Origin: Streptomyces collinus Tu 365
GTDB taxonomy: Bacteria > Actinomycetota > Actinomycetes > Streptomycetales > Streptomycetaceae
Assembly: GCF_000444875.1 (NCBI RefSeq)
Contig: NC_021985.1
Location: 3,791,535-3,855,534 of the forward strand
DNA: 64,000 nucleotides
Direction of reading: 5' to 3'
Shown: one piece after another, positions 17,509 to 25,859 of the stretch
How the letters are laid out: each line of letters begins with the position of its first letter
Position numbering within the stretch: the stretch's first letter is position 1
Notes under the pieces: generated by a model
The model's database searches: none
Seen by the model: only the letters and a program-made list of their open reading frames with translations
What the model was told of the DNA's origin: nothing
Position numbers and translations under genes: made by a program

Positions 17509-18503
17509 GCGCCCTCCTTGATCTGCGGCACCGGGGTGCCGTGGGACTGCTGCGGTACGCCGGGGGTGCCCGACGTGAGGTCGTCCGGCGTGAGGTCGTC
17601 CGGCGTGACGTACGTGGTGACCAGTTCCCGGATCCTGCCGGTCACCTGGTCGGACGCCTCGACCGGGGTCATGTGGCCGACGCCGGGCAGTTCGGTCAGG
17701 CCGACGCAGTGCGGCAGCGCGGCCACCAGCGCGCGGGCGTGCACGGGCGGGGTGAGCCGGTCCCGGGCGCCGTGCACCACCGCGGTGGGCACCCGCAACT
17801 CCCGTACGCCGTGGTCGAGATCGAGCGCCGCGAGGACACCGGCCCAGGCGTGGCGCACGGCCCGGGGGCAGGCGTGCACGATGTGCGCGCACGCCTCCAC
17901 CATGTGCGGGGCCGAACCGGCGCCCATGGTGCCGTACTTGAGGACGCGCTTCGCCAGCGGCGTGACCGGGCCCAGCGGCGCGCGCGAACCGAGGATGCGG
18001 CCGGTGATCCAGGTGCGCGCCCGTCCGGCGCGCAGCGGCACCACACGCGACTCGGCGACCAGCCGGGAACTGCCCGTGCTGCACAGCAGGACGGCGGCGG
18101 TGTGCTCGCGGAAGCGGGCCCGGCCGGCTGCGGCCATGACCGTCATCCCGCCCATGGAGTGGCCGACCACCAGGGCCTTCTCCCCGCGCTCCAGCGCCTG
18201 CGCGAGCACCGCTTCGAGGTCGTCGGCCAGTGCGTCGGTGGTGCAGGCGGGGCTCGCCGGGCTGCGCCCGTGACCCCGCTGGTCGTAGGCGATCACCCGG
18301 TGGTCACGCGCCAGTTCGCGGATCTGGGCCGCCCAGAAGGCGGTCGAACAGGTCCAGCCGTGCGCGAGCACGACCGCGGGTGCCCCCGCGGGCCCGTGCA
18401 CCTCGACGTGCAGCCGCGCGCCGTCGGCGGAGACGACGGTGAGGGTGCGGGCGGGAGCGGGCGGCGCGTAGGGCCCGGAGGCCACGGAGAGGGCGCGGCT
18501 CAT
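17505..18503 (-). CDS. Alpha/beta-fold hydrolase
   Basis: 332-residue serine hydrolase with oxyanion region AHGWTCSTAFW, nucleophile elbow GHSMGG (Ser about 131), acid in HGARDRLTP and histidine in GVGHMTP. A tail of about 35 residues contains a duplicated PDDLT unit from a short DNA repeat (17577-17602). The ATG overlaps the TGA of the monooxygenase, and its own stop overlaps the SDR start, so the three genes are translationally coupled. A Baeyer-Villiger monooxygenase followed by an esterase suggests ester formation and cleavage of a ketone substrate; this is inference. Confidence 0.9.
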   Translation of the reverse strand: MSRALSVASGPYAPPAPARTLTVVSADGARLHVEVHGPAGAPAVVLAHGWTCSTAFWAAQIRELARDHRVIAYDQRGHGRSPASPACTTDALADDLEAVLAQALERGEKALVVGHSMGGMTVMAAAGRARFREHTAAVLLCSTGSSRLVAESRVVPLRAGRARTWITGRILGSRAPLGPVTPLAKRVLKYGTMGAGSAPHMVEACAHIVHACPRAVRHAWAGVLAALDLDHGVRELRVPTAVVHGARDRLTPPVHARALVAALPHCVGLTELPGVGHMTPVEASDQVTGRIRELVTTYVTPDDLTPDDLTSGTPGVPQQSHGTPVPQIKEGA

Positions 18504-20122
18504 GCGGCGGCCCCGCTCTTCGGCGCGCCACCGGTGGCGGCCGAGGGAGTGGCCTCGGGCGAGGGGGTGGCCTCGGGCGTGGAGGCGGACGCGGACGAGG
18601 CGGCGGACGCAGGCGTGGAGGCGGGCGCCGGTCCGCCGGTCCCCCGCGTGCCGGCCTTGCGGACGACCTGGTACTCCGCCAGATCCACCCGCCGGGTCGC
18701 GCGCCGGAACTCCGTCGTCGTACCGGGCCAGATGGTGGTGTTGCGGCCGCTCGGGTCGAGGTACCAGCTCGTGCAGCCGCCGGTGTTCCACACGGTCCGC
18801 CGCATGCGCTCCTGCACCCGCTGGTTCCAGGCGTCGACGGCGGCGGGGCGGGCGTCGAGCGCGGCCCGGCCGCCGAGGACGTCGAGCTGACGCAGGTAGT
18901 CCGCCATGTAGTTCAGCTGGGACTCGATCATCAGGATCATGGAGGAGTTCCCGAGGCCGGTGTTGGGCCCGATGATCGTCATCCAGTTGGGGAACCCGGC
19001 CGCCGCGGCTCCGCGCAGCGCCTGCATCCCGTTCTTCCAGGTCTCCGCGAGGGTGACGCCGTCCGCGCCGACCACCCGCTCGGCGATGGGCATGTCCGTG
19101 ACGTGGAAGCCCGTGCCGAAGACGATCGCGTCGGCCTCGGCCTCGCTGCCGTCGGCGGCGACCAGGGTCGAGCCGCGGATCTCGGCGAGCCCGCTCGCCA
19201 CGACGTCCACGTTCGGTTGGGCCAGCGCCGGGTAGTACGCGCTGGACAGCAGGATCCGCTTGCAGCCGATGCGGTAGTCCGGGGTGAGCTTGGCGCGCAG
19301 CGCCGGGTCCTTGATCGCCCGGGCCATGTTGCGCTTGGCGAGCTGCTCGACCAGACCGAGTTCGTCGGGGTGTTTGGTGAACGCCTGCACCTGGAGCTCC
19401 CGGATGCCCCACAGCAGGCCGCGCCGGAGCTGGGTGGTGAAGGGCAGCGCCCGGTGCAGCCGGCGCTCGGCGCCGCTGATCGCCCGGTCCACCCGGGGCA
19501 TCACCCAGGCCGGGGTGCGCTGGAAGAGGGTGAGCCGGCCGACCTCGGGCTGGATGGCGGGCACGATCTGGATGGCGGAGGCGCCGGTGCCGACCACGGC
19601 CACGCGCTTGCCGGCCAGGTCGTAGTCGTGGTCCCAGCGGGCCGAGTGGAACACCTCGCCCGGGAAGGTCTCCAGACCGGGGATCTCCGGTGTCTTCGGG
19701 TCGGACAGCGGTCCGGTCGCGGAGACGACGACGTCGGCGGTCAGCGTCCCGGTCGCGGTCTCGATCTCCCAGCGCAGCTCCTCGCCGTCCCAGCGCATCA
19801 TCTTCACCTCGGCGTCGAAGCGGAGGTGCGGGCGCAGTCCGAAGACGTCGGTGACGTGCTCCAGGTAGGCCCGGATGTGCTCCTGCCCGGAGAAGGTGCG
19901 CGGCCAGTCGGGGTTCGGCGCGAACGAGAAGGAGTAGAGGTGGGACGGGACGTCACAGGCGCACCCGGGATAGCTGTTGTCCCGCCAGGTGCCGCCGACG
20001 CTGCCGGCCCGCTCCAGGACGACGAAGTCGGTGATCCCCTCCCGGCGCAGCCGCACCGCGGCCCCCAGCCCGCCGAACCCGGACCCGATCACCGCCACTC
20101 GAACATGCTCGTGCTCGGCCAT
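18500..20122 (-). CDS. Flavin-containing Baeyer-Villiger-type monooxygenase
   Basis: 540-residue FAD/NADPH monooxygenase. The FAD site is GSGFGGLG (about residues 12-19) with GTWRDNSYPGC, and the NADPH site is GTGASA. The Baeyer-Villiger fingerprint F-P-G-E-V-F-H-S-A-R-W-D fits FxGxxxHxxxWD. These enzymes insert oxygen beside a carbonyl or oxygenate N/S atoms. The C-terminal 50 residues are an Ala/Ser/Thr/Pro-rich tail that looks like an unstructured extension. ATG 20122 has GGAGG at 7-base spacing; another ATG lies at 20140. First gene of an operon with hydrolase and SDR, divergent from a merR gene, resembling mymA (Rv3083). Confidence 0.93.
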   Translation of the reverse strand: MAEHEHVRVAVIGSGFGGLGAAVRLRREGITDFVVLERAGSVGGTWRDNSYPGCACDVPSHLYSFSFAPNPDWPRTFSGQEHIRAYLEHVTDVFGLRPHLRFDAEVKMMRWDGEELRWEIETATGTLTADVVVSATGPLSDPKTPEIPGLETFPGEVFHSARWDHDYDLAGKRVAVVGTGASAIQIVPAIQPEVGRLTLFQRTPAWVMPRVDRAISGAERRLHRALPFTTQLRRGLLWGIRELQVQAFTKHPDELGLVEQLAKRNMARAIKDPALRAKLTPDYRIGCKRILLSSAYYPALAQPNVDVVASGLAEIRGSTLVAADGSEAEADAIVFGTGFHVTDMPIAERVVGADGVTLAETWKNGMQALRGAAAAGFPNWMTIIGPNTGLGNSSMILMIESQLNYMADYLRQLDVLGGRAALDARPAAVDAWNQRVQERMRRTVWNTGGCTSWYLDPSGRNTTIWPGTTTEFRRATRRVDLAEYQVVRKAGTRGTGGPAPASTPASAASSASASTPEATPSPEATPSAATGGAPKSGAAA

Positions 20123-20153
20123 CCCGAAGCCTCCACGCATCGCCTTGGACTCT

Positions 20154-20237
20154 GCCAGTGAACACTGGCGCAATTGGACTGTAGAGCAGCTCCGTACCGA
20201 GCGGTAGGGGGCGCGGGAAGGAAAGTTACCGGCGGTA
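20154..20237. promoter_or_regulatory. Three dyads in the monooxygenase/merR divergent promoter
   Basis: GCCAGTGAACACTGGC (20154-20169) is a perfect 16-bp palindrome just upstream of the monooxygenase start. TACCGAGCGGTA (20195-20206) and TACCGGCGGTA (20227-20237) share half-sites TACCG/CGGTA and flank the promoter core. The two TACCG dyads are candidates for the adjacent MerR protein; the first palindrome looks TetR-like. Confidence 0.55.
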
Positions 20238-20254
20238 CAACATAGGCTGCGGGC

Positions 20255-20944
20255 GTGGCAGACGACGGCGGACACAAGGTCGAGCAGAGCCCCGGGCACA
20301 CCGGCGGACCGCGCGAGTACCGCATGGAGGAACTGGCCGGCCTGGCCGGCATCACCGTGCGCACCCTGCGCTTCTACCGCGAGCGCAAGCTGATCCCGCC
20401 GCCCCGCCGCGAGGGCCGCATCGCCTGGTACGACGACCGCCACCTGGCCCGCCTGCGCACCATCGCGGCGCTCCTGGAGCGCGGCCACACCCTCACCGGC
20501 ATCGCGGAACTCGCCGAGGCCCTCGACCAGGGCCGCGACGTGGCCGACCTGCTGGGCGTCGGCACCCCGACCGAGGAGGAGCCGGTCCGCCTCACCCCCG
20601 AGGAGCTCGCCGCCCGCTTCGAGGGCGAGGTCACCCCGGAGAACCTGGCCGCCGCCCTGGACCTCGGCTACCTCGGCACCGACGGCGGCGAGATCGTCCA
20701 CATCAGCCGCCGCCTGCTGGACGTCTCCTCCGCCCTGGTCCGCGAGGGCATCCCGCTCGCGGAGGTCCTGGCGGCGGGCGAACGCGTCCGCGCACACGCC
20801 GAGGCCCTGGCGGACCTCTTCACCGACCTGATCCTGCGCCACGCCACCGAACACGACCTCCACCGCCTGCGCCCCCTGGCCCGCAGCGTGGTGGAGGCGG
20901 AACTGTCCCTGGCCCTGGACCGGCGGATCAACAAACGGGCGTAA
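20255..20944 (+). CDS. MerR-family transcriptional regulator
   Basis: 229-residue regulator. The N-terminal winged HTH (YRMEELAGLAGITVRTLRFYRERKLIPPPRREG, residues about 22-55) has the MerR signature. A coiled dimer helix (ALLERGHTLTGIAELAEALDQG) follows, then a helical C-terminal domain of about 120 residues without the cysteine pattern of metal-sensing MerR proteins, so it likely binds a lipophilic or organic ligand. The GTG lies 6 bases after TAGGCT (20243-20248), indicating a leaderless mRNA. It is divergent from the monooxygenase operon and is the obvious candidate regulator. Confidence 0.9.
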   Translation: MADDGGHKVEQSPGHTGGPREYRMEELAGLAGITVRTLRFYRERKLIPPPRREGRIAWYDDRHLARLRTIAALLERGHTLTGIAELAEALDQGRDVADLLGVGTPTEEEPVRLTPEELAARFEGEVTPENLAAALDLGYLGTDGGEIVHISRRLLDVSSALVREGIPLAEVLAAGERVRAHAEALADLFTDLILRHATEHDLHRLRPLARSVVEAELSLALDRRINKRA

Positions 20945-21099
20945 GCGCCGACCCAACGCCGAACGTTCACTCGATGGGGGAACTTTTCAGCGAAACGCGT
21001 CGCAGTAGGTGGGCGCTCTCCGAAAGTGAAGGCCGACGAAACCCCGGCGGCTGTCCTACCAGCCCCGGGGCATGGCCGACACTGCCTAGGAGCGCCGAC

Positions 21100-22225
21100 G
21101 TGGCCGAGCATAGCCCGCAACCGTCCCTGCCCACCGCCGCCCAGCTCGGATCACCGCGCGCCCTTGGCGTCGTCCGGCTCAGCACTGTGACCGGAGTGAC
21201 CACGTCACCGGACAGGCAGCGCGCCGCGATCCTTCTGTGCGCCGAGCGTCTGCGACTGACTTTGATCGCCGAAGCCGCCGATCTCGGCGTCTCGGCACGT
21301 CAGACGTCCCCGTTCGATAGGCCGTCGCTGTCGTCGTGGCTGCAGCGTCCGGACGCGTTCGACGCCGTGGTGTGGTCACACGTGGACCGCGCCGTACGAT
21401 CCGTCCCCCACATGTCCCAACTGCTCGACTGGGGGAAGAAACACACGACGACCCTGATCTTCGCAATGCCCGAAGGGCTGGTGCCTCACCCCAGACCCTG
21501 AAACCACCGGCATCGTGCGCATGATTGTGGACGACGCGCGCTCGGGCCTGTCACTGGTCGCCATCGCCCTCAAGCTCGAGACGGCGGGCATCCCCGTGCC
21601 GCGCGATCGCCACGCCCAGCTACAGGGACGCCCCATGGGCGGCCGACGCCACGGGCGCGACTTCGAGCGCTTCCGGTGGACGGCCGGCAGCCTGTCCAAG
21701 ATCCTCCGCACACCGGCACTGATGGGGCATCGGGTGCACAAGGGGAAGACCGTTCGCGACTCCGAAGGCGCACCGGTCCTTATCGGCCCCCCACTCCTCA
21801 CCGAGGCCGAGTACCAGGCCCTCCAAAGCGTCCTCGACGCTCGCTCGCAGGTTCACCCCAGGCGCCGCGAGACATCCTTGCTGATCGGAGTGGCGCACTG
21901 CGCAGGGTGCGACGGCCGGATGTACTTCGCGACCCGGAAGCAATACACCTACGGCGACTACGTCTGCCGCGCCTCCGCCCGCGGCACCACCTGTCCGGCA
22001 CCGGCCGCAATGCGCGCCAGTTGGCTGGACGATTACACCGTCAGCCGCTATCGGGAGGTGCGCGCCGTGGAGGGCGACGTGACCCGTAAGCAACTCCTGG
22101 CAGACGGGGTGCGCGTCACCGTCAGCAAGGGTCGTTGCGGCGGTGGTCCCGAGCGACTGGCCGGCCCGGACACCTCGCGACTGACGTTCACCGTCAATGG
22201 TCGGCAGCGCACGGGCCAACCGTGA
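21100..22225 (+). pseudogene. Decayed large serine recombinase (integrase)
   Basis: Remains of a phage or ICE integrase. Frame 1 from GTG 21100 (AGGAG 7 bases upstream) carries the resolvase catalytic domain: VVRLST with the active-site serine, SPDRQRAAI, and WSHVDRAVRS. It breaks at the TGA near 21499-21501. The following frame (from about 21490) carries the recombinase domain (PETTGIVRMIVDDARSGLSLVAIA, WTAGSLSKILRTPALMGHRV) and zinc-ribbon CAGCDG...YVCRASARGTTCPAPA. Compared with intact relatives, about 50-60 residues between the domains (end of the catalytic domain and the long alpha-E helix region) seem deleted as well as the frame shifted. The C-terminal coiled coil is short. No phage genes flank it. 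Confidence 0.82.
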
Positions 22226-22230
22226 CCAGG

Positions 22231-22257
22231 AGGGGCGCACAGCGCCGGTGCGCCCCT
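22231..22257. terminator. Bidirectional hairpin terminator
   Basis: 10-bp perfect stem AGGGGCGCAC / GTGCGCCCCT with a 7-base loop, between the recombinase remnant (plus) and the exonuclease gene (minus, stop at 22268). Confidence 0.7.
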
Positions 22258-22267
22258 TCCGTTCCGC

Positions 22268-23071
22268 TCAGTGATCGAAGACGACTGTCACAGGAGCATG
22301 ATCGGACCAGCGCTCTTCATGGCTGGCGGCTCGTTCCACGTACGCCTTGACGGCTCGCTCGGCGATCCCGGGGGTCGCGACGGCGAGGTCGATCCGCCAC
22401 CCCGCATTGTTCTCGAAGGCCCGCCCTCGGTACGACCACCACGTGTACGGCCCCTCGGTGTCCGGGTGCAGGGCGCGTACGACGTCGACGTAGCCGCCGT
22501 CGGCCGGGGCGAGGACGCGGTCGAGCCAGGCCCGCTCCTCGGGGAGGAAGCCCGAGTTCTTGGTGTTGCCGCGCCAGTTCTTGAGGTCGGCCTGCTGGTG
22601 GGCGATGTTCCAGTCGCCGCAGACCACCACGTGACGGCCGTCGGCGGCGGCCTTCTCGCGCAGCACCTTGAGGTGGGCCAGGAACTCGGCCATGAAGCGG
22701 GTCTTCTCGTCCTGGCGCTCCGTGCCGACCTCGCCGGAGGGCAGGTAGAGCGAGGCGACCGTGACGCCCGGCAGGTCGGCCTCGACGTAGCGGCCGCTGC
22801 CGTCGAACTCGGCCGAGCCGAAGCCGATCCGGACGCGGTCGGGCTCGCGTCGGGTGTAGAGGGAGACGCCGGCGCGGCCCTTGGCGGCGGCCGGGGCGTG
22901 CACCACGTGCCAGCCCCCGGGCTGCCTGACCTCCTCGGGAAGCTGGTGCGGTTCGGCGCGCACCTCCTGGAGGCAGACGACGTCCGCCGGGGTCTGGGCC
23001 AGCCACTCCACGAAGCCCTTCTTGGCGGCGGCCCGCAGCCCGTTCACGTTCACCGAGGTCACAGTCAGCAC
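22268..23071 (-). CDS. xthA: Exodeoxyribonuclease III
   Basis: 267-residue AP endonuclease/3'-5' exonuclease for base-excision repair. Signature motifs are SVNVNGLRAA, VVCLQEVRA with the metal-binding Glu, GDWNIAHQQADLKNW, NAGWRIDLA and the closing SDHAPV with the catalytic His. The GTG at 23071 starts MLTVTSVNVNG after a -10 TATCGT with 6 bases between, so translation is probably leaderless. Full length for the family. It is divergent from a GNAT gene with only 71 bp between the starts, both promoters lying in that gap. Confidence 0.94.
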   Translation of the reverse strand: MLTVTSVNVNGLRAAAKKGFVEWLAQTPADVVCLQEVRAEPHQLPEEVRQPGGWHVVHAPAAAKGRAGVSLYTRREPDRVRIGFGSAEFDGSGRYVEADLPGVTVASLYLPSGEVGTERQDEKTRFMAEFLAHLKVLREKAAADGRHVVVCGDWNIAHQQADLKNWRGNTKNSGFLPEERAWLDRVLAPADGGYVDVVRALHPDTEGPYTWWSYRGRAFENNAGWRIDLAVATPGIAERAVKAYVERAASHEERWSDHAPVTVVFDH

Positions 23072-23142
23072 CAGGGCACGATACCGGCACACTGGTGCAG
23101 GTCCGTCTTTCCCGCTGCCTGCATAGAAGTACGATACCCAGA

Positions 23143-23619
23143 ATGATTATACGTCGCGTTCGTTTCGATCACCCTGACGCCGTCAAGCTCAACGACGAGG
23201 TCCAGGCCGAGTACCACCTGCGCTACGGCGACGGCGGCGACGCCACGAGCCTCGACGCCACCGACTTCGATCCGCCGCGCGGGGCGTACTTGATCGTCTA
23301 CGACGAGCTCGACCGCCCGGTGGCCACGGGCGGCTGGCGCAGCCAGGACGACAACGACGAGGGCAACGCGGACGGCGACGCCGAGCTGAAGCGGATGTTC
23401 GTCGTCTCGCAGATGCGCGGCCGTGGTCTGGCCCGCCGCATCCTCGCGGCCCTGGAGGAGGACGCCCGGGCGGCCGGCCGGCTCCGCATGGTGCTGGAGA
23501 CCGGCACCAAGCAGCCGGAGGCCATCGCGCTGTACACCTCGTGCGGTTACGAGCCGTGCGACAAGTTCGGCTACTACCGGCACTACGAGGACAGCCGCTG
23601 CTACGCGAAGGCCCTGTAG
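23143..23619 (+). CDS. GNAT-family N-acetyltransferase
   Basis: 158-residue acetyltransferase. The acetyl-CoA loop is seen in AELKRMFVVSQMRGRGLARRILAALE (motif A: R/Q-x-x-G-x-G/A), and motif B in YTSCGYEPCDKFGYYRHYEDSRCYAKAL. The substrate is unknown. ATG 23143 is 7 bases after a -10 TACGAT (23130-23135), again leaderless; the divergent exonuclease III gene starts 71 bp away. A strong hairpin terminator follows the stop, then a tRNA on the other strand. Confidence 0.88.
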   Translation: MIIRRVRFDHPDAVKLNDEVQAEYHLRYGDGGDATSLDATDFDPPRGAYLIVYDELDRPVATGGWRSQDDNDEGNADGDAELKRMFVVSQMRGRGLARRILAALEEDARAAGRLRMVLETGTKQPEAIALYTSCGYEPCDKFGYYRHYEDSRCYAKAL

Positions 23620-23626
23620 ACGCGAT

Positions 23627-23660
23627 GAAACCCCAGTCGGCTCTGCCGACTGGGGCTTCA
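23627..23660 (+). terminator. Terminator after the GNAT gene
   Basis: Perfect 11-bp stem CCCCAGTCGGC / GCCGACTGGGG with a three-base loop (TCT), extended by GAA/TTC. It also sits 8 bases from the 3' end of the minus-strand tRNA and may end that transcript too. Confidence 0.8.
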
Positions 23661-23667
23661 TGATGCG

Positions 23668-23741
23668 TGGACCTGAGGGGATTTGAACCCCTGGCCCCCT
23701 CGATGCGAACGAGGTGCGCTACCGGACTGCGCCACAGGCCC
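23668..23741 (-). tRNA. tRNA-Ala (anticodon CGC)
   Basis: The minus strand folds into a 74-base cloverleaf. Acceptor GGGCCTG pairs with CAGGTCC, including the G3:U70 wobble that marks alanine tRNAs. D-stem is GCGC/GCGC, anticodon stem CCTCG/CGAGG with loop TTCGCAT (anticodon CGC, codon GCG), and T-stem AGGGG/CCCCT with loop TTCAAAT. Discriminator A; CCA is not encoded. Confidence 0.97.
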
Positions 23742-23834
23742 TTGCAACGAGTGAAACTCTAGCATCCCCGTCGGGGTGCTTGGAAATCCGTTCCCTGACT
23801 GGTCAGGGGCGGGCCTCCGGGGGCGTGACGGCTG

Positions 23835-25028
23835 TCACTCGTTCGCCGCGCGGGGGCGGTCGCCGTCCTCGTACTGGTCGAACAGGGGTGTGCGTCCGCG
23901 GCCGCGCGCCCTCCGGGCGGAGGCGGCGCGGCGCTGGTCGCCGCGGCCGTCGGCCGGCCGGTCCTCGGCGTCGGGCGCCGGGTCGCCCGCCTCGGGAGCC
24001 TGGCCGTTCTCCTGGTCCGGCGCGACCGTGCTGGAGCGGGCCGAGCTCCAGGTGTCGGGCGCGCCGAGGTCGACGTCGGAGGTGGCCCGGGGGGCGACGG
24101 GGGCGGTGACGTAGGTCGGCAGCGGCACCGGCACGGGGTCCCAGCTGTCCCCCTGCCCGGGGCGGCGCCGGCGCTCGCGCTGCTGGTCGACCCACTCGGC
24201 GTGGTCGGTCTGCTCGACGAGGGCGCGGCGGTCCGCGGCGAGCGCGGAGAGGCCGGAGTCGGTGTCCGTCTCGGCTCCCTCCTCCGGTTCGTCGGCGACG
24301 GGGCCGGCGTCGGGGAGGGGGCGGCGGCGCGGCTGGCGTTCGCGCAGCCGCTGGGCCGCGACCTCGGCGCTGCGGCGGTCCATCTGGTAGGCGAAGCGGC
24401 GGCGTTCCTGGGAGCGGAGGTACGCGATGTACCCGCTCAGCAGGATCGCGGGCACGCCGGGCGCCCAGAGGAAGGCGAGGCCGCCGACGGCCGCGACGAT
24501 CGCGCCCAGGGTGAAGGCGAGGAAGAGCATCACGGTGGTGCGCCGGCGGCGCGCGAGCGCCTTGGAGCGCTGGGCGCGTGCCGCGGACGCCTGTGCCGAG
24601 GGCGTGCGCCGGGGGGCCGGCACCCGCTTCTGGGCGGGGGCGGGACCCGGGGTGTGCGCGGAGGGGGACTTGGGCGCCGGGATGACGGGCCGGCCGGTCG
24701 CCGGTTCCGTCCGTTCGGAGGTCTCCGGTTCGGCGTCGGCGTGGACCTGACGGCGGGTCGGGGGCACGGCGAAGGCCCGGACGTCGACCGAGTCGGTGAC
24801 GTCCGGTTGGCCGGCGTCCTGCTCCCCCTCCTGGACGGAGCGCGCCCGCAGGTCCTTGGCGTACCGGCGCTCCATACCCGCCCGTCCGGACAGCAGCCGG
24901 ATGGCGGTACTGAAGCGTTCCGTCGGACGGGCCTCGTTCAGCTCGTCCTGCCTACGGAGCCACATCGGCACCAAGTAGGCGGCCCAGGCCCCGACGATGA
25001 CTGCGTAGATGAGGCCGCTGCTGCTCAC
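23835..25028 (-). CDS. sepX: Membrane cell-division protein SepX (GlpR-like)
   Basis: 397-residue protein with N-terminal membrane helix SGLIYAVIVGAWAAYLVPMW (residues about 4-23) followed by the conserved RRQDELNEARPTERFSTAIRLL. A charged Pro/Ala-rich cytoplasmic stretch follows (about 70-160), two further membrane helices (about 164-204), and a long polar tail ending FDQYEDGDRPRAANE. Layout and neighbourhood match SepX, the actinobacterial division protein of Streptomyces, and its corynebacterial counterpart GlpR, receptor of the MoeA-like protein Glp. The moeA(glp) homologue is about 2 kb upstream on the same strand, as in Rv0994-Rv0996. GTG start, 7 bases after TACCGT (25036-25041), leaderless. 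Confidence 0.85.
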   Translation of the reverse strand: MSSSGLIYAVIVGAWAAYLVPMWLRRQDELNEARPTERFSTAIRLLSGRAGMERRYAKDLRARSVQEGEQDAGQPDVTDSVDVRAFAVPPTRRQVHADAEPETSERTEPATGRPVIPAPKSPSAHTPGPAPAQKRVPAPRRTPSAQASAARAQRSKALARRRRTTVMLFLAFTLGAIVAAVGGLAFLWAPGVPAILLSGYIAYLRSQERRRFAYQMDRRSAEVAAQRLRERQPRRRPLPDAGPVADEPEEGAETDTDSGLSALAADRRALVEQTDHAEWVDQQRERRRRPGQGDSWDPVPVPLPTYVTAPVAPRATSDVDLGAPDTWSSARSSTVAPDQENGQAPEAGDPAPDAEDRPADGRGDQRRAASARRARGRGRTPLFDQYEDGDRPRAANE

Positions 25029-25200
25029 GTCTCACACGGTAGAGGGGTTTGCGTGGGGCCATCCGCCAATTGGGCCGGTGTGTCGCACGATCTGGCTGAT
25101 ATTTCCAGCTTTTTTTGCGACCGATGCGATCACAGGACCGCCGAAGTCGCGAATTGAATGTCCGGAGCCGGTCGCCGAGCGGTCAATTTCGAACACATAT

Positions 25201-25839
25201 TCAATTACCGGACTGCGCGTGATTCCCGGGGTGCTGGGTGTGCTGGTCGCGTGCGGAGCGCGCCCGCTTCCAGCGCCCGAGCAGCCCCTCGGGCACCTCC
25301 TCGGCGGTGAGCGCGAAGACGAGGTGGTCCCGCCAGGCGCCGTCGATGTGCAGATAACGCGGCCGCAGCCCCTCCTCGCGGAATCCGAGTTTCTCCACGA
25401 CCCGGCGGCTGGGCCGGTTCTCGGGGCGAATGCAGACCTCGACGCGGTGCAGCCCGACCGCGCGGAAACAGTGGTCCACCGCCAGCGCGACGGCCGTCGG
25501 CATGACCCCGCGCCCGGCGACCGCCTCGTCCACCCAGTAGCCGACGTGCCCCGAGCACATCGACCCCCAGGTGATCCCGGCGACCGTCAACTGCCCGACG
25601 AGCTGCCCCTGGTACTCGATGACGAAGGGCAGCATCCGGCCCGCGTTGGCCTCGGACCGCAGGTGCCGGACCATCTGGCGGTAGGTCGGCCGGTGCACGA
25701 CCGGACCGCTCGGCGTGGGCGGCGGGATGGTCGCCTCCCAGGGGCGCAGCCAGTCCCGGTTGCGCCGGTTCACCTCACGCCAGGCCCGCTGGTCGCGCAG
25801 CTTTATCGGCCGGAGGACGACATCGCCGTCCGCCAGCAC
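25201..25839 (-). CDS. rimJ: GNAT acetyltransferase, RimJ-like
   Basis: 212-residue RimJ/RimL-type N-acetyltransferase, the family that acetylates ribosomal protein N-termini. It has motif blocks LRPIKLRDQRAWREVNRRNRD and GHVGYWVDEAVAGRGVMPTAVAL (acetyl-CoA loop). The C-terminal block is RRVVEKLGFREEG followed by RPRYLHIDGAWRDH. GTG 25839 is given as start. However, an in-frame CTG at 25863 overlaps the mog stop (CTGA) and adds NSPSWPV, which aligns better with the usual N-terminus I expect; the true start is open. It lies in the conserved galU-moeA-moaC-mog-rimJ-sepX gene order (Rv0995 equivalent). The 172-bp gap to sepX contains an 8-bp inverted repeat AATTGAAT/ATTCAATT (25152-25159, 25199-25206). 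Confidence 0.88.
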   Translation of the reverse strand: MLADGDVVLRPIKLRDQRAWREVNRRNRDWLRPWEATIPPPTPSGPVVHRPTYRQMVRHLRSEANAGRMLPFVIEYQGQLVGQLTVAGITWGSMCSGHVGYWVDEAVAGRGVMPTAVALAVDHCFRAVGLHRVEVCIRPENRPSRRVVEKLGFREEGLRPRYLHIDGAWRDHLVFALTAEEVPEGLLGRWKRARSARDQHTQHPGNHAQSGN

Positions 25840-25859
25840 GACCGGCCAGGATGGGCTGT

